Below are positions 1-9,339 of a DNA stretch of 64,000 nt, in pieces. Below the pieces are notes generated by a model. The model was given only the letters and a program-made list of their open reading frames with translations, made no database searches and was not told where the DNA came from. Numbering within the stretch: the stretch's first letter is position 1; each line of letters begins with the position of its first letter. Source of the stretch: Branchipolynoe longqiensis (lineage: Eukaryota; Annelida; Polychaeta; Phyllodocida; Polynoidae); NCBI GenBank assembly GCA_030323885.1, contig CM059194.1, positions 28,244,363 through 28,308,362 of the forward strand, given 5' to 3'. The position numbers and the translations under genes were made by a program.

Positions 1-231
1 TCCAATGATGAACAATATGTTGACCCTACAAACAGAGTAACCAGACAGAGCGGTGCTACACTACTAAAAACACCCATGCCACTAACAAACAAACTAACTA
101 AAGCACCGATTTACAGAGGTGGCACATTGTGGAATAAACTTCCAGTGAGGACAAGACAGTCCACAAGTCTCCTTGAATTTAAAAACTTTATGAAAATACA
201 ACCAGCCTGTCAGACCCTGACACGGTTATAG
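1..231 (+). pseudogene. C-terminal end of a LINE reverse transcriptase ORF (cut by window edge)
   Basis: Frame 1 is open from the first base to a TAG at 229-231 (76 codons). The reading contains the pattern KAPIYRGGTLWNKLP followed by LLEFKNFM, which resembles the extreme C-terminus of non-LTR retrotransposon ORF2 proteins (a YRG..LWN.LP..R.....FK block). The upstream part, including the RT catalytic core, lies outside the window, so the clade cannot be assigned. About 250 bp of AT-rich sequence without a recognised feature follows the stop. Whether the complete element is intact cannot be told from this piece. It is not a host gene. Confidence 0.6.
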
Positions 232-1197
232 GTATTCTAAAGGCCTTCCTTGCCCTGACCCTTGTACATACATATATATATAAATGTTCTCAAATGCACT
301 ACACAGCCCTGCACGCTGATCCCCTTCCCGCCCTTACCCCACCCCTATTACACCTTCTTTCAAAACCTATTACCTAAAACTTTCCTTTAAATTGACATAA
401 AACCTGTATGATGTAAGTCCCCACTGCAATCTCAGACCGTGATCCCATCATTAGGCCACACAGAACGGAACACTCGTGATGGGAAAAAAAAAAAAAAATT
501 TAAATGGCCAGGTTTCCGCATTTGGTATTGGTGATTGGATCCACTGATTTGCATATTTGCAATATAGTATATATATATGTGTATTGTGTTTTTGAAAAGA
601 GAAGAGAGAAAACAAAGGAAGAAAGAAGTGTTTAAAGACAATTCTAGAGTCATCTTGTACATTTATTGATGCATGCTCACCAAGTGCATAATACATATGT
701 TGAACTGGAATTGCATGCAGTTACTATTACGACAAATAGTCAATTTATATTATGCTTCTATTATCGAACATCTTTTTCATGTGGTTATTATTGCAACTGA
801 TAGTCATTTATGTACCAACAAATTGTAATTAACGGCCGGAAGACCAGTGCTCTGGCGCTGACAAAAGACATTATTCGCTGAATAAAATACATTTAGTAAA
901 AAAAAAAAAAAAAAAAATGCTAGAAAACACAAGGGGGTTTGCGATTTCCAGGGGCGTTTGTGATTTCCTAGTAAATCGCAAACCCCGGGGTGTGCAATTT
1001 CCAGGGGTTTGCAATTTACTACCACACCGGATCCAATACTCCTTAAACATTAGGTACCAAACATGACTGTCTCCGACTCTATCAGTCTGGGTTCAGCAAT
1101 GAGTTACACATTCTTCTATCTATTAAATATACCAAATGGGTACTTTAAATGGAATCTATTTTATAATGTAACTATGTGTAGAAAGTCGAAATATTTT
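232..1197. other. Intergenic, AT-rich, no gene recognised
   Basis: Nothing gene-like is visible. There is a 14-nt A run near 484-498. At 880-918 an AATAAA is followed about 15 nt later by a 19-nt A run, which looks like the 3' end of a retroposed transcript. Around 935-1020 a short motif (GATTTCCAGGGG with TTTGCGATTT variants) recurs about four times, partly inverted. Confidence 0.5.
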
Positions 1198-1386
1198 ACA
1201 CAAGGACTGGTTGACTCAGTGTCAGCATAATGTGACTGAGTGGGATATCAGGTCATGGTGCTGGTGGCCTGGTCTCCCATTGGAGCATCACTATAAAGTC
1301 ACCATGAGTGCGCAATGTCACAAGTCAGTATCCGTCCTGATATGACCTTAGATGTTGCCAGGACATAAAACTCCAAGAACCAATCA
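1198..1386 (+). repeat. SINE-A, 3' half
   Basis: Starts at the central block (AAGGACTGGTTGACTCAGTG) and runs through the block TGACTGAGTGGGATATCAGG to the tail CCTGATATGACCTTAGATG and ACATAAAACTCC. The tRNA-like head is missing. The same order occurs in complete copies at 16081-16425 and 61808-62136. Confidence 0.85.
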
Positions 1387-1795
1387 ACGACACCACCACC
1401 ACATCGCCACCACATAACCACCATCACCACCTCTACTTGCACTACCGTCCACCACACCACCACACCACACCGCCACCCCACCACACCACTCCACCACCAC
1501 ACCACCACACCCCACCACCACACCACCACACCACCACACCACCACACCACCACACCACCACCACACCACACCACCACACCACCACACATCCACACATCCA
1601 CACCACCACACCACACAACCACACCACCACTACACCACACCACCACACTGCCACACCACCACCACCACCACCACATAACCACCATCATCACCTCCACTAG
1701 CACCACCGTGCACCGCCAGCACCACCACCACACCACCACTACCACACCACCACCACACCACCTTCACACTACCAGACCACACCACCATCACCACG
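1383..1795. repeat. (ACCACCACA)n minisatellite/microsatellite
   Basis: About 410 bp of CCA and CACCACACC units, largely 9-bp periodic with trinucleotide interruptions. The reverse complement is GGTGGTGTG-type. It begins at the 3' tail of the adjacent SINE, so it may have grown from the SINE tail. The open frames here (poly-His, poly-Thr and Val/Trp readings) are repeat translations. Confidence 0.9.
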
Positions 1796-2424
1796 ACCTT
1801 GGGTCCTAGAGTTCCGCCTGTACCTGGTTGCCTGATTCCCGTACGTATTTTTTTAGGTTTTACGTCCTGGCAACATCTAAGGTCTCATCAGTCCGATGGT
1901 GTGGGGGTGAGGATCGGGATGCGGGTGTCGGTGGGGGAGTTGGGTGGGGGTGGCGGTGGTGATGAGGTGGGGTGGGGGTAGGGTTGGGGTGGGGGTGGGG
2001 TTGGTGGTGGGAGGGGTCAGCCACTGGCCATTAGTTAATTAATTACCTCCATCTGTGGAGCATGAAATGAAGTGACACTTGGCTGGTCCCTTACACAGTG
2101 GGTGGGAGAGAGAGGTTGGGTTGGGTTGGGGGGGGGGGCTAGTTCCTCCTTTCTGAATTTAATGAAATATCTCCCGCCTAATAGATCACTAATTATCCGA
2201 AAGGATTAGTAAAGGCTCCTCTTCCTGATATGACCTTCGATATTGCTAGGACGTAAAACAACAACAAATAACCAGTAAAGTATGTGGTGTTTGTGGAAGA
2301 TAAACTCTATCCTGGCTATGTCTGCATGCTAGCATATGAGCAGAGTGAGAGTTGGCTCAAGGTGTAGAGGAGGCGGGGAGGAGAGAATGCAGTGAATAAG
2401 ATGGAAGTTAAGGTGTTAAAGTCC
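1796..2424. other. Intergenic with SINE-A tail fragments and a G-rich tract
   Basis: 1846-1890 is a minus-strand SINE-A tail (TTTTACGTCCTGGCAACATC). 2213-2270 is a plus-strand tail (CCTGATATGACCTTCGATAT then TAAAACAACAACAAATAA). Between them lies a G-rich stretch, 1900-2015, of GGGGTGGG-like units, and another run of nine G at about 2130. No gene is seen. Confidence 0.6.
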
Positions 2425-3004
2425 GGGTCACATAGCCGTTAGTGGACGTAGTTGAACGTAGTGGAGGCTAACGTAGTTGAAAGTAGTTGAACGTAGTTGA
2501 ACGTAGTTGAATGTACTGGCATCCATAGTTGTCCGTGACGTTAACTTGGTAATAATGTGGGTGAGCCGTGATCTCTGATTAAATGTTTGGACATGTTCAA
2601 AAGAGTGGTACGTTAGAGGCTGCATTTGCATCCATGATGCTAATGTACCCTAGCAAACTCTTGCATACTCTAACATACTCTAGTGTACTCTACCATACTC
2701 TAGCATGCTCTAGATTACTCTAGCGTACTTGGACGAAGCCCTGCTCACATAGCCATTAGTGGACGTAGGTGAACGAAGTGGAGGCTAACATAGTTGAATG
2801 TAGTAACGTATTTATCCGTACCATAGCATATTTATCCGTACCATAGCATATTTATCCGTACCATAGCATATTTATCCATACCAAAACTTGCCGTACCTTA
2901 ACGTATCTCAACGTAGTTTAACAAACTTACACCACGTTTGACCCAGGTTAGCCTCCACTACGTTCACCTACATTCAACTATGTCCACTAACGGCTATGTG
3001 ACCA
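2425..3004. mobile_element. Non-autonomous TIR element carrying internal tandem repeats
   Basis: The left end (from 2426, GGTCACATAGCCGTTAGTGG) is the inverted complement of the right end (2945-3003), with about 55 bp of paired terminus including a GTGGAGGCTAAC block. A third, direct copy of the terminus sits at 2743-2803. The interior holds GTAGTTGAAC repeats, a CTCTAGCATA-type array (2645-2725) and about four copies of a CATAGCATATTTATCCGTAC unit (2810-2885). No coding capacity is seen. A target duplication is not obvious because the next element abuts at 3003. Confidence 0.65.
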
Positions 3005-3957
3005 GGGCCCGTATTCATGAGCTCGGGGTAAGGTTAGCCGTAGGTTAGGCTTAGCCGTTGGGTAGCTATCCTGTGGGTTAACAGCGTCGGTTAAATAGGT
3101 CAATCGGTATTCACCAATGTTCTAGCCGGAGCGGATAGCTAACCGTGAGTTTATTTATAGATTTGGGAATTCCTTCCAGTCGACCATATGAATAACGCCG
3201 CCAATGCAGCGGCGGCGTGAATTTCCCTTCGGATTTAGGGTTAAATTGATCAAATTTCACTTATTGCGTATGTAATTCTGTTAAATATGACAGCATTTAA
3301 TAGATTTGGGCGTAAGAAATTCACGCCGATTCGGTGGCGACGGCGGTGACTTGTTTACTTTACATTCGTCGATTCGAAAATATTAGTTTCGCCGCCGTTA
3401 CGGCATCAGCGTTAATAACGGTTCGCATTTAGGGTTAATTTGAGCAAATTTCACTTATTGCGTATTTAAATCTATCAAATATGATCGCATTGAATAGATT
3501 TGGGCGTAAGAAATTCACGCTGATTCGGCGGCGACGGCGGCTGGCATGTATGGTTAACGTTGGACAGTATGGATATCGACGTCGCTGCGGAGACGGCGAT
3601 TTGTGTACTTTACATTCGTCGATTCGAAAATATTAATATCGCCGCCGTTACGGCGTCAGCGTTAATATCGGTTCGCATTTAGGGTTAATTTGAGCAAATT
3701 TCACTTATTGCGTATTTAAATCTTTCAAATATGATCGCATTGAATAGTTTCAGAGCCACACACGCTCACTACCCCTCGGGGTAGTGGCTTACCCCTGCTT
3801 CGAAATTGGGGTAGGGTACCCTCCGGTTAGAGCCCCAGGGTCGCGCTACCCCAAGCTCATGAATACGGATTTTCCACCCTTAGCCGGGGGGTGGTATCGT
3901 ATCCCCATGTTAGAGCCCCAGGGTAGCGCTACCCCGAGCTCATGAATACGGCCCCTG
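3003..3957. mobile_element. MITE-like TIR element, family 1 copy 1
   Basis: Termini are inverted complements: left CAGGGCCCGTATTCATGAGC at 3003, right ending GGCCCCTG at 3957, with about 28 bp paired. The interior carries a roughly 249-bp tandem duplication (marker GCATTTAGGGTTAATTTGAG at about 3427 and 3676, diverged third copy near 3235) with GCC/GGC-rich patches. The same interior occurs at 8191-8953 and 14440-15012. Ends starting CAGGG are seen in several DNA-transposon superfamilies, so I do not assign one. No ORF. Confidence 0.65.
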
Positions 3958-4021
3958 GGCTTTAGAGAGAGACATGAAGGGGCTGCCGTTATGTATATCC
4001 ACATAATAAATTATATAGTAC

Positions 4022-4272
4022 ACATGAAGAACCCTTTTCCAAAACGCGATAAGCCCCGATCATAAAAATGAGCTTGCAATGCCAATGCCACGCCTGTAGC
4101 TTGTGCTTTGTAAAAGAGCTCTTCATATATATAAATTATAATTATAAAGAGATCTTCATATATATATATACATATGTGAAGAGTTATTTTCCAAAGCATG
4201 AGCTATGAGCTTGACATGGGCATTGCAAGCTCATTTTGTATATCGGGCTTATCGCGTTTTGGAAAAGAGCTC
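4022..4272. repeat. Inverted repeat around a TA-rich loop
   Basis: The stretch from about 4026 (TTTTCCAAAACGCGATAAGC, then GAGCTTGCAATGCC) is matched in inverted orientation at 4218-4267, giving arms of about 55 bp with a few mismatches. The loop is TA-rich and itself contains repeated CTCTTCATATATAT motifs. It could be a short hairpin element. No TSD recognised. Confidence 0.55.
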
Positions 4273-4410
4273 TTCATATATATATGTATGAGTTTCTTAA
4301 ATAATAATAATAAACACAATCTAACATGAAATGACTTTGAAAACTGTAGCGACAATAAATATATCACTGTTTGATAATACATTTATCCAGAAATCAGTTT
4401 TAAACAGGTC

Positions 4411-4604
4411 GGTTGTTGGAGTTTTACTTCCTGGCTACATCTAAGGTCATATCAGGACGGGACACACATATTCACTATTTTCACAAAATACGGTGAAACC
4501 CCAATTTTCTCGATCAGGTTTCGAAAGCCTTGATCTACCAAAACGGGAGACGGACGCTCCACCCATTCGGTCATCCTATCTGGTTTGCATCGAGGGTTCC
4601 AGTT
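4411..4604 (-). repeat. SINE-A, minus strand, internally deleted
   Basis: Tail end (GTTTTACTTCCTGGCTACAT, GGTCATATCAGGACGGG) at 4411-4461 and tRNA-like head (CTACCAAAACGGGAGACGGA then CCATTCGGTCATCC) at 4535-4585. The central block is replaced by unrelated sequence. Confidence 0.65.
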
Positions 4605-4671
4605 AGCAAAACCCCGAGCATGCAGAGAGGTACATCACCTGAGGTGACTCTAGTTATTTGTGTTTATACTG

Positions 4672-5288
4672 GCACCTGCCGCTGGTGCCGCTGGTGCCGC
4701 TGGTGCCGCTGGTGCCGCTGGTGCCGCTGGTGCCGCTGGTGCCGCTGGTGCCGCTGGTACCGCTGGTGCCGCCGGTGCCGCCGGTGCCGCTCGTGCCGCT
4801 CGTGCCGCTCGTGCCGCTCGTGCCGCTCGTGCCGCTCGTGCCGCTCGTGCTGTCGGTGCCGCTGGTGCCGCTCTGACGCTGGTGCCGCTGGTGCTGGTGC
4901 CGCTGGTGCCGCTGGTGCCGCTGGTGCCGCTGGTGCCGCTGGTGCCGCTGGTGCCGCTGGTGCCGCTGGTGCCGCTGGTGCCGCTGGTGCCGCTGGTGCC
5001 GCTGGTGCCGCTGGTGCCGCTGGTGCCACTGGTGCCGCTGGTGCCGCTGGTGCCGCTGGTGCCGCTGGTGCCACTGGTGCCGCTGGTGCCGCTGGTGCCA
5101 CTGGTGCCGGCGGTGCCACCGGTGCCGCCGGTGCCGCCGATGCCGCCGGTGCCGCCGGTGCCGCCGGTGCCGCGGTGTGTGGTGCCGCTGGTGCCGCTGG
5201 TGCCGCTGGTGCCGCTGGTGCCGCTGGTGCCGCTGGTGCCGCTGGTGCCGCTGGTGCCGCTGGTGCCGCTGGTGCCGCTGGTGCTGCT
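4672..5288. repeat. 9-bp minisatellite, unit GCCGCTGGT
   Basis: About 65 head-to-tail copies of GCCGCTGGT with variant runs GCCGCTCGT (4795-4845) and GCCGCCGGT (about 5105-5175). Because 9 is divisible by 3, all six frames stay open and give long Ala-Gly, Val-Pro-Leu, His-Gln-Arg and Thr-Ser-Gly readings. These have no gene-like start, diversity or flanks. Variants are clustered, as expected from local unit duplication. Confidence 0.93.
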
Positions 5289-5466
5289 GACTCTCCTCGG
5301 CAAATGTTCGCTGGTACTCGGCCACCATGAGTAACAAGTGCCATCTGTGACAGGCAGCAGCCGGTTAGAACCGTGATATATCCCTGAGGTCAGCTGGAAC
5401 TGTGATTGTATAGATCCCTGATGCGCGAAAAGGAAGAGAGGAAGGCGGGGGTGGAAATAAAGGCGT
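5289..5466. other. Spacer with a truncated satellite-like motif
   Basis: 5353-5394 (GCCGGTTAGAACCGTGATAT and following) has a direct counterpart at 8122-8161 on the other side of the GC-rich block, and both resemble the ACTGTGATATATTG unit of the minisatellite at 9340-11520. No gene. Confidence 0.45.
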
Positions 5467-5790
5467 TTATTTACGCCTCAGAGAGACAGAGTATACAGAG
5501 GCATGACAGAGAGGCTCATGAGGAGCAACAGTAAATAAGCTCATAAGGAGCAACAGTGTAATAAAATGACAAAAAAGAACAAAGGTAAAGAGGCTCATGA
5601 GGAGCAATACAGAGTATACAGAGGCACGACAGAGAGGCTCATGAGGAGCAACAGTAAATAAGCTCATAAGGAGCAACAGTGTAAATAAAATGACAATAAA
5701 AGAAGAAAGGTAAAGAGGCTCATGAGGAGCAATACAGCAGGGGGGGCTCATGAGGAGCAGAGAGGAGATGTACATGAAGAGTAAAGGTTC
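5467..5790. repeat. Tandem repeat, about 124 bp, built on GCTCATGAGGAGCAA
   Basis: Two long copies (start markers ACAGAGAGGCTCATGAGGAG near 5505 and 5630) with further partial units to 5765. On the minus strand an AATAAA is read at the left edge (5467-5472), so this could be the 3' region of a minus-strand transcript coming from 7.8 kb. Confidence 0.7.
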
Positions 5791-6049
5791 AGTTAGAGTC
5801 AAATGTCATGTAGATGTTCAGTGAGGGGGTGCCGAGGAGCCCTCCACCAAAGAGTAGGAGAGGGCTCGAGGCGCGCCCGAGGCGGGGGCACGGGGCGCCC
5901 GAGGCGGGGGCCCGGAGATGGAGGTCTGGGTGAGAGGAGGGTCCGGGGCCTAGGTGGAGGGGGAGCGGGCGGCCAAAAAAGGGGGGCCCGCTCCTGAGAT
6001 GTGATGTCGGCAGAGGGTTCCTGTGAGGCTGGGCTGGGCTGTGGGGCTG

Positions 6050-6560
6050 GGTGGCGTGGGTGACCAGGGTGACCTGGGGGCATGGGTGACCAGCAGTCTG
6101 ATGGTGATTGCGGTGAGAGCGTAGGCAGGGTGGCTGGACATAGTTCCAGGGTGCCATGGCTGGGTGACATGGGTGACCAGGGTGACCTGGGGGCATGGGT
6201 GACCAGCAGTCTGATGGTGACTGCGGCGAGAGCGTAGGCAGGGTGGCTGGAGGCAGTTCCAGGGTGCCATGGCTGGGTGACGTGGGTGACGTGGGTGACG
6301 TGGGTGACGTGGGTGACGTGGGTGACGTGGGTGACCAGCAGTCCGATGGTAACTGCGGCGAATAGCGTAGGCAGGGTGGCTGGAGGTAGTTCCAGGGTGC
6401 CATGGCTGGGTGACGTGGGTGACGTGGGTGACGTGGGTGACGTGGGTGACGTGGGTGACGTGGGTGACGTGGGTGACCAGCAATCCGATGGTGACTGCGG
6501 TGAGAGCGTAGGCAGGGTGGCTGGAGGTAGCTCCAGGGTGCCATGGCTGTGGTATCGGCA
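6050..6560. repeat. Higher-order repeat with embedded 9-bp GACGTGGGT arrays
   Basis: Four copies of a block (GGTGACCAGCAGTC.GATGG then GCGTAGGCAGGGTGGCTGGA, then CCATGGCTGGGTGAC) are separated by GACGTGGGT arrays of 6-7 units in two of the four (6278-6336 and 6411-6475). This is the second of four 9-bp arrays in the window that end in GGT. Confidence 0.85.
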
Positions 6561-7019
6561 GAGGGTTCCTCGTGAGGCTGGGCTGGGCTGTGGTCTGAGG
6601 TGTGCGGTCCGAGGTGATGATCCCCGGCTCTGACTGGGCGGCGCTTCGATCGGTGGTCGCTGGGAGGTTGTCGGTGGAGGTGAGGAGGTTCTCGGCATGG
6701 AGGTGGTGGTGAGGCGCCGGAGAGGGCCCCCCGCCCCGGCCCGAGGCGGCCGGGGTCTGTGCTCCCCGGGGCGGTGCTTGAGGTGGCGGGGGGGGTGCGC
6801 TCCCCCGGCGACGTGTGCCCGAGGTGATGTGATGGGCGGTGGGCTGTACATCGTCCGAAGCCGACGGGCCGTGATCTGTCTGAGGGCAGCCTCGGCGCCC
6901 GAGGGCTGGCCCCGAGGCGCCGGGGAGGGACCCAGGGCCGAGCTGGGCGAGGCGCCTCCCGGCGTGCCCGAGGAGGGGGCCGGTGTGGCCGCGGCGGTCG
7001 TCCGGGGTCCCTTCCGCGG

Positions 7020-7345
7020 TGCTTGAGGCGGCGGGGGAGGGCGCGCCCCCGCGGGGTCGTGTGCCCGAGGTGCTGGGATGGGCGGTGTGCCGAACGCCGT
7101 CCGCCGCCTCGGGGCGGGTGGTGGCGTCCCCTCGGGCGCGGTGGTGAGACGGCTGCCGCGCGGGGAGGGTCGGGGTCCCCCCGACTCCAGGGCGTCCGGT
7201 GCTTGAGGCAGCGGGGGAGGGCGCGCCCCCGCGGGGGCGTGTGCCTGAGGTGCTGGGATGGGCGGTGTGGCGTATGCCGTCCGCCGCCTCGGGGTGGGCG
7301 GTGGCGTCGCCTCGGGCGCGGCGGTGAGACGGCTGCCGTGTTCTT
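7020..7345. repeat. About 180-bp GC-rich tandem duplication
   Basis: The block starting GCTTGAGGCGGCGGGGGAGG at 7020 recurs at 7199 (GCTTGAGGCAGCGGGGGAGG) with the same order of downstream blocks (GTGCTGGGATGGGCGGTGTG, then CCGTCCGCCGCCTCGGGG). Weaker copies occur near 6780 and 7375. GC content is far above the surroundings. Confidence 0.75.
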
Positions 7346-7346
7346 G

Positions 7347-7784
7347 TTACGGGTGGGCCACCCCCGGCAGGGTCGCTTGAGGCGGCGGCGGGGGGGAGGC
7401 CCCGCCTGCGGCGCGCGCCCGAGGTGCTGGGGCGGTCGGTGTGGTGTAGGCGGTCGGCGTGGTGAAAGGGGGTTGCCCTCGGGCTCTCTTCGATTCGAGG
7501 GCGTCCAGGCGGGCGTAGAAGCGGGCGGTGGTGGCGCGCTGGAGGGCCCCAAGGTCGAGGAGAGCCTTGAGAATCGAACTTGTCTCGGTGCCCGAGGCGG
7601 GGTCCGAGGGTGCCGACGGAGAGGCCGGGGCCGAGGAGGGCGACGCGCCTCCCGGCGCGCCCGAGGAAGGTCCCGGCGTGGCCAGGGCGGTCGCCCGGGA
7701 GCTCTGGCGGCCCGTGCCCTTGCCGTGTCTGGGCATCCTGGAGCGGTTCGAGGGGATGCAGCGGTCCGAGGTGAAGAATGCCAA
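7347..7784 (-). CDS. Possible GC-rich ORF of unknown function (145 aa)
   Basis: Reads from ATG at 7784 to a stop at 7347 on the minus strand. The N-terminal part is Ser/Pro/Ala-rich and basic (MPRHGKGTGRQSS from residue 18). It is followed by a short stretch that could be helical (LKALLDLGALQRATTARFYARLDALE) and a Pro-rich end. A TATAA-like palindrome CTTATAAG lies at 7853-7860, about 70 bp upstream, and a minus-strand AATAAA lies 1.9 kb downstream, so a transcription unit is conceivable. I recognise no domain. Basic, Pro-rich first ORFs are common in retrotransposons, but that is only a suggestion. Overlapping frames of 350-714 codons on this strand mostly translate the repeats and are not called. 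Confidence 0.25.
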   Translation of the reverse strand: MAFFTSDRCIPSNRSRMPRHGKGTGRQSSRATALATPGPSSGAPGGASPSSAPASPSAPSDPASGTETSSILKALLDLGALQRATTARFYARLDALESKRARGQPPFTTPTAYTTPTAPAPRARAAGGASPPPPPQATLPGVAHP

Positions 7785-7852
7785 ACAGGAAAACGGGAAG
7801 AGAGCTGGAAGGCGGCAGGAGGGCGAGTGCCTGAGGGAGGCCGGCGGGCGAC

Positions 7853-7860
7853 CTTATAAG
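7853..7860 (-). promoter_or_regulatory. TATA-box candidate for the minus-strand GC-rich unit
   Basis: CTTATAAG in an otherwise GC-rich 2-kb block, placed 69 bp upstream of the minus-strand ATG at 7784. Position and contrast with the background suggest a promoter element. There is no other evidence. Confidence 0.3.
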
Positions 7861-8190
7861 GGAAGGGGGAGGGGCGACAGCAGGTGGGGTGTGAAAGCTG
7901 CCGGCCCGGGGGAGGGCGAGAGGTGGCGAGCAGCGGGCGTCGGGTGAGGCGCGAGTGCTGCGCGACACGGGGCCGGGGGGAGGTGGCGGCGCGCGGCGGC
8001 GTCGGGCGAGGTGGGAAAGCAGCGTGACAGCGCGGGGCGGGGGAGGGTCTCTTCCTCTCCTCGCATCAAACGTAATGCTACGCATTACGACCAAGGTGTT
8101 TGCTGAAACTGTGATATATGCAGGACAACAACCGGTTAGAACTGTGATAAATCCCTCCTGAGTAGACTAAAGATATGGTATATCCGAGAC

Positions 8191-8953
8191 CAGGGGCCAT
8201 ATGCAGGAGTGAGTGTTAGCGAGCCAAAACGCGTTTAGATGGGATTTCTGGTTTAGCGCCGAAAAGTTGGTATGCATGGAGCAGTGTTAGACCTAACACC
8301 ACGCGTTTGAGGTCCGCGACACTAACCCCGTTTCATATGACGTTTACGGGTGGTGTTAGCGTAAGGTTGTCGCCAAATCTATTGAATGCGATCATATTTA
8401 ACAGAATTACATACACAATAAGTGAAATTTGATCAATTTAACCCTAAATTCAAACCGTTATTAAGGCTACCGCTGCATTGGCGGCGATATTACTAGTGTC
8501 GAATCGACGAATGTAAAGTAAACAAATCGCCGCCGTCGCGGCCGCCGCGTCCACGTCGACATCCATACTGGCCGACGTCTACGCATTGGCGGCAATGTAT
8601 TAGCGATTTGTTTACTTTATGCTCTTCGATTCGAAAATATAAATATTAATATCACCGCCGTTACGGAGGCAGCGTTAATATTGCTTCGAATTTAGGGTTA
8701 ATTTCCTCAAAGTTCACTTATTGCGTATTTAATTCTGTTAAATATGATAGCATTTAATAGATTTAAGCCTAATATATGGGTACAGATGCAGAGGGATTTC
8801 CCAAATCTATGAATAAATTCAGGTTTAGCTACAATGAAAGTGTTACGCGCTCCTGCATACGACTTGATACAGTTCCCGACGTCGGGGATAGCCAAACGGT
8901 AAAAGGCTCTAACACCAAACCCCGCTAACACTGACTCCTGCATATGGCCCCTG
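8191..8953. mobile_element. MITE-like TIR element, family 1 copy 2
   Basis: Left end CAGGGGCCATATGCAGGAGT at 8191 pairs with the right end (ACTCCTGCATATGGCCCCTG ending 8953), about 30 bp with one mismatch, followed inward by GTGTTAGC on both sides. The interior (TTAGGGTTAATT, TTCACTTATTGCGTATTTAA, ATTCGAAAATAT, GCCGCCGT patches) is shared with 3003-3957 and 14440-15012. Non-coding. Confidence 0.7.
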
Positions 8954-9290
8954 ACGGGGAGACCGAATGAGTAGAGCATACATCTACTGTTTTTGGGAGA
9001 TTGGGAGATCCGAACCCATGAGTTGGTGGGTTCGAACCCTGGTCGAGTCAAACCAATGACTTAGAAATTGATACTTGTCGTTTCCTAGCTTGGTGCTAGG
9101 GCAAGGACTGGTTGGCTCAGTGTCAGGATAATGTGACTGAGTGGAATATCAGGTCATGGTGCTGGCAGCCTGGTTTCACAGTGGGGCAGCACTATAACAT
9201 CACCATGAGTGCCTAGTCACAAGTTGGTACCCAACCTGATATGACCTTAGATGCTGCTAGGACGTAAAACAACAAACAAACAAATGATAT
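8954..9290 (+). repeat. SINE-A, near full length
   Basis: tRNA-like head with a B-box-like GGTTCGAACCC at 9030, then the AAACCAATGACTTAGAAATT linker, the central block (GACTGGTTGGCTCAGTGTCA) and the tail (TGATATGACCTTAGATGCTG, then AAAACAACAAACAAACAAAT). A short deletion removes CGCTCGGCATTATTAGGATA-type sequence before the central block. Confidence 0.88.
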
Positions 9291-9339
9291 ACCCCAGAAT
9301 TGCTACCTGGAATTATGCTTTATTAGATTAGAACGTGAC

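Noticed and set aside
4530..5344. Long open frames on both strands (217-266 codons)
   Set aside because: They are translations of a 9-bp repeat. All six frames are open with two- or three-residue periodicity and no gene-like flanks.
5789..8094. 587- and 714-codon Pro/Arg/His-rich minus-strand frames
   Set aside because: Frame openness follows from GC-rich tandem repeats in multiples of 3. Residue content changes with the repeat blocks. Only a short upstream ORF is kept, at low confidence.
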